NCBI GenBank assembly: GCA_030180135.1
Contig: CM058239.1
Coordinates: 39,779,789-39,843,788 of the forward strand
Direction: 5' to 3'
DNA from: Orychophragmus violaceus
Taxonomy: Eukaryota; Streptophyta; Magnoliopsida; Brassicales; Brassicaceae
DNA: 64,000 nucleotides
Part shown: one piece after another, positions 9,855 through 19,047 of the stretch
Position numbering within the stretch: the stretch's first letter is position 1
Layout of the letters: each line of letters opens with the position of its first letter
The notes under the pieces: model-generated
Told to the model about the DNA's origin: nothing
Database searches by the model: none
Seen by the model: the letters and a program-made list of their open reading frames with translations, nothing else
Position numbers and translations under genes: made by a program

Positions 9855-10608
9855 AATACTTGGGTTCACCCCTAGGGGTGAACCCTTTTGTTCACCTCCA
9901 CATTTTCTAACCAATTAAATAATTCCACATAATCTAATATTAAAAATAATTAAAATTTTAAAAATGTTTTAAAAATAATAAAATAAAAAACAAAAAAAAG
10001 AAAATATATTTTATTTCAGACAAAACTTAAAAATAATTTTTTTTATAAAAAATATTAAAACATAAATCTTAATCTCTAAACCCTAAATTCTAAACCCTAA
10101 ACCCTAAACGATAATTTGAACCTAAAATATTAAAATTAAAACTAAATCCTAATCCCTAAACCCAATATGTAAATCTTAAAAAATAAAAAACTAAATCCTA
10201 ATCCCTAAACCCTAATTCAAAGACTTAAACCCTAATCCATAAATCCTAAACCCAAAAAGCTTAAACCCTATACCATAAACCCTAATCCTTAAACCCAACA
10301 TGTAAATTTTAAAAAATAAAAAACTAAACCCTAATCCCTAAACCCTAAACCCTAACCCAAAGAGCTTAAACCCTAATCCCTAAACCCTAAACCCAAAGAG
10401 CTTAAACCCTACACCATAAACCCTAATCCCTAAACCTTAAACCCCAAAGGGTTTACATTCAAAGGATCTTTAAAATATTTGAATGTCTTTAATTCTTTAA
10501 TTTTAATTTTATAATTTTATTTAAAAATAATATTACATGGCATATTTTTATTGGTTAAAAAAGAGGGGTGAACAAATGGGTTCACCTCTAGGGGTGAACC
10601 TAAGTATT
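9855..10608. mobile_element. Inverted-repeat (MITE-like) element with palindromic ends
   Basis: The ends at 9855-9898 and 10563-10608 are inverted copies of about 44 bp. The left one contains a perfect 22-bp palindrome (GGTTCACCCCT followed by its complement, 9863-9884), and the right one contains the same with one change. The interior is AT-rich, codes for nothing, and is full of CCCTAAA-like repeats. No convincing TSD could be fixed, so the superfamily is unknown. Confidence 0.6.
10074..10445 (+). repeat. Degenerate telomere-type CCCTAAA repeats
   Basis: CCCTAAA and one-base variants recur dozens of times, mixed with AATCCCTAAACCC and AAAGAGCTTAAACCC segments. Three longer blocks look like partial duplications of each other. 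This is the Arabidopsis-type telomere unit, but interstitial and diverged, and it lies wholly inside the inverted-repeat element. Confidence 0.8.
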
Positions 10609-10740
10609 TTCCTTCTTTCCGTGTCCGTTTCGGGTTTAATTTGATTTTATTAGGGTTTTTTTTTTCTGTCAACAAAAGTTTTGATGGGCCTACTATGATC
10701 TTTTTTAAAAGAAAAATTGTATCAAAACTATAATTTCCTT

Positions 10741-10974
10741 AGACCATCCACATCCGTGTTACCCACAGATGGGTCTCTTAAAAAAAATTATTAATTTTTT
10801 TTTTTTTGAACAGGTGAAAAAAAGGACCAATCCCGTCTCGCCACGTCACGTGAACAGTGACGAGACGGGTTCTTAAGATCTCTAAACTAAGAAAATATTG
10901 GGGATGGGGTTCTTAACTATTGCATGGAAAACCGCGCTAAGAACCCCATTTTATAACCAATGGAGGTGCTCTTA
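10741..10974. mobile_element. Short inverted-repeat (MITE-like) element
   Basis: AGACCATCCACATCCG at the left and, inverted, AGAGCACCTCCATTGG at the right form imperfect terminal repeats. Internal arms GGACCAATCCCGTCTCG and CGAGACGGGTTCTTAAG are also inverted. There is no coding content. Its length and ends resemble small plant MITEs. The exact ends and TSD are uncertain. Confidence 0.4.
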
Positions 10975-11334
10975 TATATATATAACAATAAACACTGGAT
11001 AAAGAAAAATTGATGATGAGAAATGATAAAAAAAATGACGATATTTTGGCGACTTTTATGGCGATATTTCTTTCCGTTTCTATTAACCGTTTCTTCGACG
11101 GTTTCTGACATCCACGACGGTGAGGCGGTTGTGAGTGACCACAATGCCCACTCTCCGACGGTTACACCCACGATTGTAGTCACGAACAATCGTGTAAAGC
11201 AAACTTTTGAAACATTGGTCTTCATCACAAAGTATAAATTCATGACTATGTTCTATGGCGAAACCCTAAATCCATCCCACCTTCCTTCTCTCACAACTTT
11301 GTATCCCCTTCGATTTTACTCAAATCTGGTGAAA

Positions 11335-12621
11335 ATGGGTGACAATTTGCGAAGAGCTTTCCAAGATATCACCCTTGGGGTCGATGACCCACCAATCCAA
11401 ATCCCAATTGATGTGCTTGAAGAAGCAACACATGCAAACCGATTCATCATCCTGGGACGACCTGTAATGCCAAGACGACAAAACATTCGATTTATCATCA
11501 CCAGCCTCCCGAGGATGTGGGGTCAAGAGGGACAGGTTCAGGGAAGAATCCTTGATGGTAGAAGATTCCAATTCATCTTCCAATCGGAGGAAGCACTAGA
11601 AATGGTATTACGGAGAGGACCATGGGCTTCCTCGGACCGCATGTTGGTGTTACAACGGTGGTTACCTGATATGAACCCATTGGAAATGAATTTCATCCCT
11701 TTCTGGATTCAAATCCGGGGAATTCCTTTCCAATATCTTAGTTTGGGAGTGATCAACTACATTGGGCGTACCCTTGGGCACCTTATGGATGTTGATTTCA
11801 ACCCTGCAACAACAATCCGTATTGAATACGTTCGTGTTCGCATCAACTGGAACATAATGGAACCGCTACGGTTTCAGAGGAACTTTCAATTCACTCCAGG
11901 GACCAACACACTTCTGCGACTCACATATGAGCGCCTTCGTGGATTTTGTGAAGCATGTGGAATGCTTACTCATGATACCGGCAGATGCTTAATCCAAAAC
12001 GGTGGTGAACACAACAATTCTGATGGAGATGATGATAATAACGATCTACCACCATCTCCTCCACCTCCAGGAACAAATAATGGTGTCATCATCCAGGAAA
12101 TCGACGATGAAGGCAATGTTATTGGAGACATTAACCAACCGGCTGCTCAAAATGGTATGCAGAATACTGATCACGCTGATGAGGATCAAGAGGCCAATGA
12201 TGCAGAAGCAGAGGAATTCATCCCTTTGGGAGAATCTGATGATGATCTTTATGACCCGGCTAGTATGTACACGATGTACTCTGATGAGCTTGACATGAAT
12301 CCATTACGCAATCCAATTCCGGCCTTTGCAAATGCCATTGGAAATATACCAGGGGGTCTACATTTGTTTGCTTCAGATTTTATCAGAAGGAAACAGACTC
12401 AGTCCACTACACACAGTGAAGGAAATGGCGCCAACAGGAAAAGGAAAGATCGAGACATACCTGACAATAACAACACTGAGGAGCAAGAAGATTTGGGAAT
12501 TCATACAAGACTCAAGCGAACTGACTGTGAGAGAGGAGAAAGCAGTAACTCGGAAGAAGAAGACCCAACCAAAACATCAAGGAGAGGTGCGGTGGGCCCG
12601 AAACCACCACAGCCACCATGA
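11335..12621 (+). CDS. LINE ORF1: DUF4283-like RNA-binding protein with zinc knuckle
   Basis: The 428-residue protein is the nucleic-acid-binding partner of the LINE ribonucleoprotein. I chose the Met of MGDNLRRAF because the DUF4283-like domain starts soon after it. The frame is open upstream to 11023, but those 104 codons look like leader sequence, not protein. Domains: an RRM-like DUF4283 region (about residues 40-180) with the typical GPWASSDRMLVLQRW and IPFWIQIRGIP blocks, then a CCHC knuckle CEACGMLTHDTGRC (about residues 200-213). A long acidic, Asn- and Glu-rich tail and a basic C-terminus (NRKRKDRD) follow. Its stop codon overlaps the ORF2 start. Confidence 0.85.
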   Translation: MGDNLRRAFQDITLGVDDPPIQIPIDVLEEATHANRFIILGRPVMPRRQNIRFIITSLPRMWGQEGQVQGRILDGRRFQFIFQSEEALEMVLRRGPWASSDRMLVLQRWLPDMNPLEMNFIPFWIQIRGIPFQYLSLGVINYIGRTLGHLMDVDFNPATTIRIEYVRVRINWNIMEPLRFQRNFQFTPGTNTLLRLTYERLRGFCEACGMLTHDTGRCLIQNGGEHNNSDGDDDNNDLPPSPPPPGTNNGVIIQEIDDEGNVIGDINQPAAQNGMQNTDHADEDQEANDAEAEEFIPLGESDDDLYDPASMYTMYSDELDMNPLRNPIPAFANAIGNIPGGLHLFASDFIRRKQTQSTTHSEGNGANRKRKDRDIPDNNNTEEQEDLGIHTRLKRTDCERGESSNSEEEDPTKTSRRGAVGPKPPQPP

Positions 12622-15600
12622 AGACAACCTGTTGGGACTGTCAAGGACTGGGCATTGACTTGACAGTTCGACGCCTTAAGGAGATAAACCAAAAATATCT
12701 CTTGGACATCATTTTCCTTGCAGAAACCAAACAACAGGATGACTATGTGCGTGATGTAGGATGTCAACTAGGATGCATCAACCATGTAATAGTTTCCCCA
12801 GTAGGATTAAGTGGAGGTCTAGCTTTATTCTGGAAACCTCATGTTCATCTCTCTGTTTTATTCCAGTCTTCTAATTTGATCGATTGTCATGTACAAAGTA
12901 ATGGAAATGATTTCTACTTCTCCTTTGTGTATGGCAACCCAAATCCAAGACTCAGAAACATATTATGGGAACGGCTTGAGAGATTAGCAAGCACAAGAAG
13001 GGGTTCACCATGGTTTATTCATGGTGACTTCAATGATCTTCTGAGCAACAATGAAAAACAAGGAGGCAGAACTCGCATAGAGGCATCATTTGCGTACATG
13101 AGAAGAATGGTATGCACCTGTGATTTTACTGATTTGAAATCTGTTGGTAACCGGTTCTCGTGGGCTGGACAAAGAGGCCGGCACTATGTTTCATGCTGTC
13201 TGGACCGCACCATGGGTAACACAGAATGGCATACTAAGTTCCCTGCCTCGGAAACCATTTATCTGGAAGCTGGTGAATCTGATCATCGACCTTTAGTGAC
13301 GCTTATGGAAGAAGTTACTAATGAAAGACGAGGAAGATTTGTTTTTGACCACAGATTAATCAACAAAGAAGGTTTTAGGAATGCAGTACTGGATGGTTGG
13401 ACCTTACGGAATGACCAATGGTCTTTGGCAAATCGACTCAGACATTGCAGGAAACGAATATCTAAATGGAAACGCAACAACAGAGTCAATGTTGAAGAAC
13501 GTATTAACAGCATACGGCGCCAACTTGACCATGCCTTCACATCATCAACAACAACAACAGCAGAACGAAGGACCCTTAGACATGAGCTGAATCAAGCCTA
13601 CATAGATGAAGAAACATTCTGGAAAATGAAAAGCAGGATCTCAAATCTGGAAACATGGGACAGGAATACAAAGTATTTCCATTCAGTGGCAAAAGGAAAA
13701 AGGAGGAGAAATAAGATCATTGCTATAACAGATGACCAGGGTGTAATACACCGAGGAGACAACAACATCGCAAGAGTGGCAGAAAACTACTTCACCAACC
13801 TATTTGCTTCTAACCCAGTGGATACAAGTCTCTACACTGAAGTCTTTAGAGATTATGAACCGAGAGTTACAGATGATATGAATACAGAACTCATAGCTGA
13901 TGTCACACCTGAGGAAATTAAAGCAGCCACATTTGCAATAGGACCCCACCGTGCCCCTGGTCCAGATGGCTTCACAGGGAGTTTCTACCACCAGTACTGG
14001 CCAGACATCAACCCTGCAATCATCAGTGAAGTTACAAACTTCTTCACCACAACAAGACTGGACAAGGATCTTAACCACACTAACCTCTGCCTAATACCAA
14101 AAACTGAACCTCCTACCACTATGACTGATTTTCGCCCCATTGCACTTTGCAATGTTGCATATAAAATCATCTCAAAGGTATTAGTGAACCGATTGAAGAA
14201 ACACCTTCATCATCTTGTTTCAGAGAATCAAGCTGCCTTTGTTCCTGGAAGGATGATCACAGACAACATCATCATAGCACATGAAGTCTTTCACAGCCTC
14301 AAATCATGGAAGAGACAATCTAAGTGTTACATGGCACTAAAAACAGACATCACAAAAGCTTATGATCGTCTACAATGGGATTTTTTGAAGACAACTATGA
14401 TTCACATGGGATTCTCTATTACTTGGATAAATTGGATCATGGAATGTGTTTCTTCTGTATCTTTCTCCATCCTTATCAACGGGACAACAAAGGGACAGAT
14501 ACAACCAAGCAAAGGAATTCGACAGGGAGACCCATTATCCCCATATCTCTTTATATTATGTGTTGATGTGCTCTCTCACATGATGAACAAAGATATGCAG
14601 GAAAAGAAGATACAGGGGATCAAAATCAGTAACAGAGGACCAGCAATTAATCATCTACTCTTTGCTGATGACTCCCTCTTTTTCTCACTTGCCAACAAGC
14701 AATCCTGCACCAACATTAAGAAGATTCTTAGTATCTATGAAGCAGTATCTGGACAGTCTGTTAACCTCAGGAAATCATCTATTACTTTTGGGAGTAAAGT
14801 TCAAGCCAGAGTTAAAACACAAATGAGGCATATTTTGGGCATCTTCAATGAGGGAGGTGGAGGAAAGTACCTAGGGGTACCAGAACAGTTTGGGAGAAAA
14901 AAATCTGAGATGTTCCTGTATATAAAGGAAAAGGTCAAAGAGAAAACAGAAGGTTGGCACAAGCAATTTCTCTCCCCTGGTGGTAAAGAGGTACTACTCA
15001 AAGCTATAGCTTTAGCTATGCCTATATTTTCGATGAATGTGTTTAAACTGCCGAAGGAGATTTGTGATGAGATCAATGCAATCATAGCCCGATTCTGGTG
15101 GAGCAAAGGTGATAACCATAAAGGAATGCATTGGTTCTCTTGGAAACGTATGAGTATACCAAAAAAAGAAGGAGCCTTGGGATTTAAAGACTTACACAAT
15201 TTCAACCTGTCATTACTTGGCAAGCAAGTTTGGAGGATACTACAAAACCCTCAGTGTCTCATGGCCAGAATACTCAAAGGAAGATATTTCCATGATCACA
15301 CCATACTTCATGCCAAAACTGGGAAAAAAGCTTCCTATATTTGGCGCTCACTGATGGAAGGACGTGACCTTCTTCTCAAGGGCTTAAGAGTAGTAATTGG
15401 CAATGGGACTACCACGAAAGCATGGACTGACCCATGGCTACCTGAACATCCTCCAAGAGCTCCACGACCAAGGATCAATGGTAATGACACCACGCTGGTT
15501 TGTGACTGGTTTAATGCAACAAAGTCAGATTGGAATGAGACTATAGTCAGAGATCAAGTTTGTGCTGAAGACGTTGATAAAGTTCTAAATATAAAGATAT

Positions 15601-16730
15601 GCGCATATGCTGAACAAGATCTCCTAGGCTGGCACTACACAAGGAATGGTATCTACACGGTTAAGTCGGCTTATTGGTTAGCCACTCATCTACCTACTAT
15701 CCAAGAGATCGAACCACCAGGTGGAAACATCCATCTAAAAGAGAAAATATGGAAATTAAGCATACCACCGAAACTACAGCATTTTCTCTGGAAAATGACC
15801 TCTGCTTCACTGGGTACAGGAGAAAACCTTGCAAGGCGACATATTACCAATCAGATAACATGTAGACGTTGCTGTGACGAGATCGAAACTACAAAACACC
15901 TTTTCTTTCATTGTGTACATGCTCAAATGATCTGGAGAAGCTCTGGTATCCCAAATCCGGTCATGTATAACCCAAATACAACCCTTGAAGAGAAGATAGA
16001 AGCATGCTTTACAGTCTATGACCAGGTAACAGATCCTTCACTTAAATATTTACCTTTGTGGTGTCTTTGGAGGATATGGAAAAGTAGAAACACTCTACTC
16101 TACCAAAATAAGGCTCTACCCTGGAGAAGAACCCTGAGACTCGCTTTCGAAGATGTAAGAGAATGGACCCTAGTTGCAAAAGAACATCGTGGAATAACTA
16201 GAAGCCAAGATACTCACAGGCCAACTGATAGATACACTCCGTGGAAAAGACCGTCGACCAATCAGATAAAATGTAACTTTGATGGTTCTTTTGTTAACCG
16301 AACCTTACATAGTAAAGCAGGATGGTTATTCAGAGACGAAGATGGAATCTACCTTAGTAGTGTACAAGCACGAGGAAAAGTAGTACAAAATGCACTTGAA
16401 GCAGAATGTCAAGCTTTGATCATGGCAATGCAATCAGCATGGACTAGAGGATACCGACACATAATTTTTGAAGGGGACAACAAGGAATTGATCTGCATAC
16501 TCAATGGACACACACTAAACTTTGGGACATACAACTATATCCGTGAGATCAACTATTGGCGTAAGAAGTTTGAAGACATCAGTTTCTCTTGGACACCACG
16601 CCATGGAAACATCCCTGCAGATAAACTAGTGAAAAAGAATATAGCTCAAAATGCTATGTATTATGTTCACTTCTATGTACCTTTATTCCTATCTTCTTAC
16701 CTTCATAAGGATTATGTATACTCTTCCTAA
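12618..16730 (+). CDS. LINE ORF2: endonuclease, reverse transcriptase, zinc-binding region, RNase H
   Basis: The 1,370-residue enzyme nicks chromosomal DNA and copies the element RNA onto the break. Domains in order: APE-type endonuclease (residues 1-230) with VYGNPN, GDFNDLL, SWAG and ESDHRP; RT (about 440-720) with GPDGFTGSF, ITKAYDRLQWDF, RQGDPLSPYLF and catalytic FADD; zf-RVT (about 1030-1130) with CRRCCDEIETTKHLFFHC; and RNase H (about 1200-1350) with Asp in CNFDGS, Glu in EAECQAL, Asp in FEGDNKEL and a final Asp in NIPADKL. The first endonuclease motif reads WDCQG where WNCQG or WNCRG is usual. The ATG overlaps the ORF1 TGA as ATGA, which suggests translation by re-initiation. Confidence 0.92.
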   Translation: MKTTCWDCQGLGIDLTVRRLKEINQKYLLDIIFLAETKQQDDYVRDVGCQLGCINHVIVSPVGLSGGLALFWKPHVHLSVLFQSSNLIDCHVQSNGNDFYFSFVYGNPNPRLRNILWERLERLASTRRGSPWFIHGDFNDLLSNNEKQGGRTRIEASFAYMRRMVCTCDFTDLKSVGNRFSWAGQRGRHYVSCCLDRTMGNTEWHTKFPASETIYLEAGESDHRPLVTLMEEVTNERRGRFVFDHRLINKEGFRNAVLDGWTLRNDQWSLANRLRHCRKRISKWKRNNRVNVEERINSIRRQLDHAFTSSTTTTAERRTLRHELNQAYIDEETFWKMKSRISNLETWDRNTKYFHSVAKGKRRRNKIIAITDDQGVIHRGDNNIARVAENYFTNLFASNPVDTSLYTEVFRDYEPRVTDDMNTELIADVTPEEIKAATFAIGPHRAPGPDGFTGSFYHQYWPDINPAIISEVTNFFTTTRLDKDLNHTNLCLIPKTEPPTTMTDFRPIALCNVAYKIISKVLVNRLKKHLHHLVSENQAAFVPGRMITDNIIIAHEVFHSLKSWKRQSKCYMALKTDITKAYDRLQWDFLKTTMIHMGFSITWINWIMECVSSVSFSILINGTTKGQIQPSKGIRQGDPLSPYLFILCVDVLSHMMNKDMQEKKIQGIKISNRGPAINHLLFADDSLFFSLANKQSCTNIKKILSIYEAVSGQSVNLRKSSITFGSKVQARVKTQMRHILGIFNEGGGGKYLGVPEQFGRKKSEMFLYIKEKVKEKTEGWHKQFLSPGGKEVLLKAIALAMPIFSMNVFKLPKEICDEINAIIARFWWSKGDNHKGMHWFSWKRMSIPKKEGALGFKDLHNFNLSLLGKQVWRILQNPQCLMARILKGRYFHDHTILHAKTGKKASYIWRSLMEGRDLLLKGLRVVIGNGTTTKAWTDPWLPEHPPRAPRPRINGNDTTLVCDWFNATKSDWNETIVRDQVCAEDVDKVLNIKICAYAEQDLLGWHYTRNGIYTVKSAYWLATHLPTIQEIEPPGGNIHLKEKIWKLSIPPKLQHFLWKMTSASLGTGENLARRHITNQITCRRCCDEIETTKHLFFHCVHAQMIWRSSGIPNPVMYNPNTTLEEKIEACFTVYDQVTDPSLKYLPLWCLWRIWKSRNTLLYQNKALPWRRTLRLAFEDVREWTLVAKEHRGITRSQDTHRPTDRYTPWKRPSTNQIKCNFDGSFVNRTLHSKAGWLFRDEDGIYLSSVQARGKVVQNALEAECQALIMAMQSAWTRGYRHIIFEGDNKELICILNGHTLNFGTYNYIREINYWRKKFEDISFSWTPRHGNIPADKLVKKNIAQNAMYYVHFYVPLFLSSYLHKDYVYSS

Positions 16731-16999
16731 TCAATGCAAGAAGACGTTAAAAAAAAATTGAATTATACATTTACAATATTATTTTTAATAAATAAAAGTC
16801 ACCTCTTAAAAACATATAAGAATAATGTGAAAATAAGGTTTGGGTCCCATGAGCCACCATGAAGATTCCGATAGCCCTTTCGGAGGTCAGGGGACAGTTT
16901 CATCAGGAAAAGTTAAGTAAGAATGAAAAGCTACGGGTAAATTGTATAGCGGAGATCCAACTCTCTTTTTGAATTTGTTTTCTTTCCGTAATTCATGTT

Positions 17000-17652
17000 G
17001 TGTTTGTTTGGAGTAATTACGAGGGAACGTACGTGGATTTAATAAGCGTAGCCACCGTACGGATTTAAAGAAATAGTTGAAGCAGCATAAACCCCTTTTT
17101 GGTAGTATTATAGAAACTCATGTACAGCGGCATAAGCATCGGAAGTTTATCAACTTTATCTTTCCGGGTTGGTTTTTCGAAGATAACTGCGTTTTCTTAG
17201 ACTTAAGCAAAATTTGGGTGATTTGACATCCTAGTGTCAAGGTCTCTATCATCGCGAAGTCGCTTCAGATGGTCACCTGTGACGTCAAACTTCCTGATTC
17301 TCAGAGCTCTTTTGTGGTATCCTTCGTTTATGCCTCAAATGAAGTTGATCATCGTCGTGGCCTGTGGATAGAGATACAGAACATCTCGGTCCATCCTTCA
17401 GTTATAGGAAAAGCTTGGTGTGTTTCAGAGGATTTCAACCAAACTTTGGATCCTTCTGAACACTCGCAAATTTCGGATGGCAGCATTGATCTGCACACCA
17501 GGGTGTTTAGAGAGTGTTTAGAAAGTTCAGAGCTGTCTGATCTCACATTCTGAGGTAACACATACACTTGGTGGAACAAGAGATCAGCCAATCATGTTAC
17601 TAAAAAATTAGACAGAATCCTTGTAAATGAGCTATGGGCCAGTCTCTTCCTG
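17000..17652 (+). pseudogene. LINE-2 fragment A: endonuclease N-terminal part
   Basis: This is the first piece of an old LINE ORF2. VRGFNKRSHRTDLKK (from about 17030), FGSIIETHV, a FINFIFPGWFFEDN block, VKVSIIAKSLQMVTC, SFVYASNE, SEDFNQTL and TWWNKRSANHV are endonuclease landmarks in order. Stops (for example the TGA at about 17224 where Trp is usual, and the TGA at 17551-17553) show decay. It ends at 17652, where the zinc-knuckle element is inserted; the coding sense resumes at 28335. The start at 17000 is approximate. The 240 bp between it and LINE-1 holds nothing I recognise. Confidence 0.8.
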
Positions 17653-18061
17653 TGTGATACCCCGTATCCAAAAATACGGTCAACGGGCAGAAGAAAAGTC
17701 AACAGGGGCAAAATTGTAATTTCGCCAAACCCAGGGGCAAAATAGTAATTTTGCCAAACTTTGAGACGGAAGACATGACGGGCCAAATGTTCTCTTTTTA
17801 AACCATAAAGAACATTTACAAGACCAGAATTCGAAGAAACGGAGCAGAAATGCATTTTTCGGAGTATCGGGTGAAAAGCGAGCTAAACCAGAAGAACTTC
17901 GGAAAATCATAACGGGAGCTAGGAAACTCCAAACGAGGTGATTCAAATTGCTAAATTCATCTAAAATCAAGTAGAATTAGGTTATTGAGGTTTGGAGATT
18001 TATGGGAATCTTCTACTATTTACTAAAATATTTATCGGGAAAACGGGCAAACCGAGCATAA

Positions 18062-18562
18062 GTGATTAAGAGGATTAGAGGGAAGATTAAGGGATTAAGA
18101 GGTGATTACCTGGCTCAGATTCAACTCCAGCATGACAAGTGTCCACTCCCTGGAGGCTCCACCTTTTGTTGGAGCATGCATTGCATGAAGAGATTCATGC
18201 ACCAAAAAGAGAGATACTTTGTATCACATCAACTCACTCTCCAAAGCCACTCTCTCTCTCTACAACTCTCAAGCTCTCTCTTCTCTCTATCAGATTCATC
18301 AAACTCATCTCTCAGAATCCAGAAGTTCATCAGGTTCTTGAATCTCCAAGAGTTTCTTCAAGGTTCCTATGGTGTTCTTAATGACTTGGTGTACAAGAAA
18401 GGGCATAACTTCTTCATCTTAAACTCAAATCCGGTGCTTCCAAGACCAGTAGCTTCATCTCATTCTCCTATTCAAGTTTCAGCCAGCCTCCGTCGTCAGA
18501 AGTCGCCGGAGCTCGCCAGAAATCAGCAAAGAAGCAGCCGCGGTTTAGGGTTTGTGGGATAA
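18062..18562 (+). other. 166-codon open frame inside the 5' LTR, doubtful gene
   Basis: The frame starts at ATG and is repeated in the 3' LTR (25222-25722) with the same length. Most differences between the copies change the amino acid (for example AQIQ/AQTQ, GGSTF/GGATF, QGSYG/QGFYG, ELARN/ELAEN), which argues against selection for protein. It is Ser- and Leu-rich with no domain I recognise, and probably lies in transcribed leader. Confidence 0.25.
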
Positions 18563-18678
18563 CTCTTTATCTTCATCAGATCTGTGTAATTCAAGGCCAT
18601 GGGTGGATAGATCTCATCAAAAGGAGTAGATTAGTGTGTGGTTCGCCGTCAGAAGTCGCCGGAAAAGTCGCCGCCGCC

Positions 18679-19047
18679 GCGGTCAACGGCGGAGCCGCCG
18701 CGGTCAACGCCGGAGTTGTTGCCGGAGAAGCTCCTTTTGCCGTCCAATCTTCAAGCGGTTCTTCAGGGGTGTTGGTGCAATGCATGGAAGTCGGTTTGGT
18801 ATTGATTCAGTGGGTAAACCGGTCTAGTCAAACCGGTTAAGTCTCGGTCAACGCCGGTCAACGGTTTGACCAAACCGGTTTAACTAAACCGGTTGATTTG
18901 AAGGTGATCCGGTTCAATTGGTGGTTCAGTGGGTCAAGGGAGTAAACCAGAAGTGGTCAACGGTCAACCGGGTCAAAGTCAATGGTCGGTCAACGCCGGT
19001 CAACGGACGGTCAACACCGTGGTCAACGCCGGTCAACGCGTTGACTC
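18679..19047 (+). repeat. GGTCAA-rich array in the 5' LTR
   Basis: About fourteen GGTCAA hexamers plus a few TTGAC on the plus strand fall in about 370 bp, many as CGGTCAACGC units. On the opposite strand each reads TTGACC, the W-box core bound by plant WRKY factors. The right LTR holds the same array at about 25839-26207. Function is inference. Confidence 0.7.

Larger units (their letters stand above)
11014..16752 (+). mobile_element. LINE-1: L1-type non-LTR retrotransposon with both ORFs open
   Basis: It has a 5' region, ORF1 (11335-12621), ORF2 (12618-16730), a very short 3' region and an A-run at about 16749-16757. A 9-bp direct repeat AAAAATTGA (11005-11013 and 16753-16761) is a possible but short TSD, and the element ends depend on it. 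No internal stop or frameshift was seen, so this is the best-preserved LINE in the window. Confidence 0.8.

Noticed and set aside
10074..10445. Chromosome end or telomere
   Set aside because: The CCCTAAA repeats are diverged, interrupted and enclosed within a small inverted-repeat element.
11023..11334. N-terminal extension of LINE-1 ORF1 beginning MIKKMTIFW
   Set aside because: Open by chance: the conserved ORF1 domain starts at the later Met, and the extension crosses what should be the 5' untranslated region.
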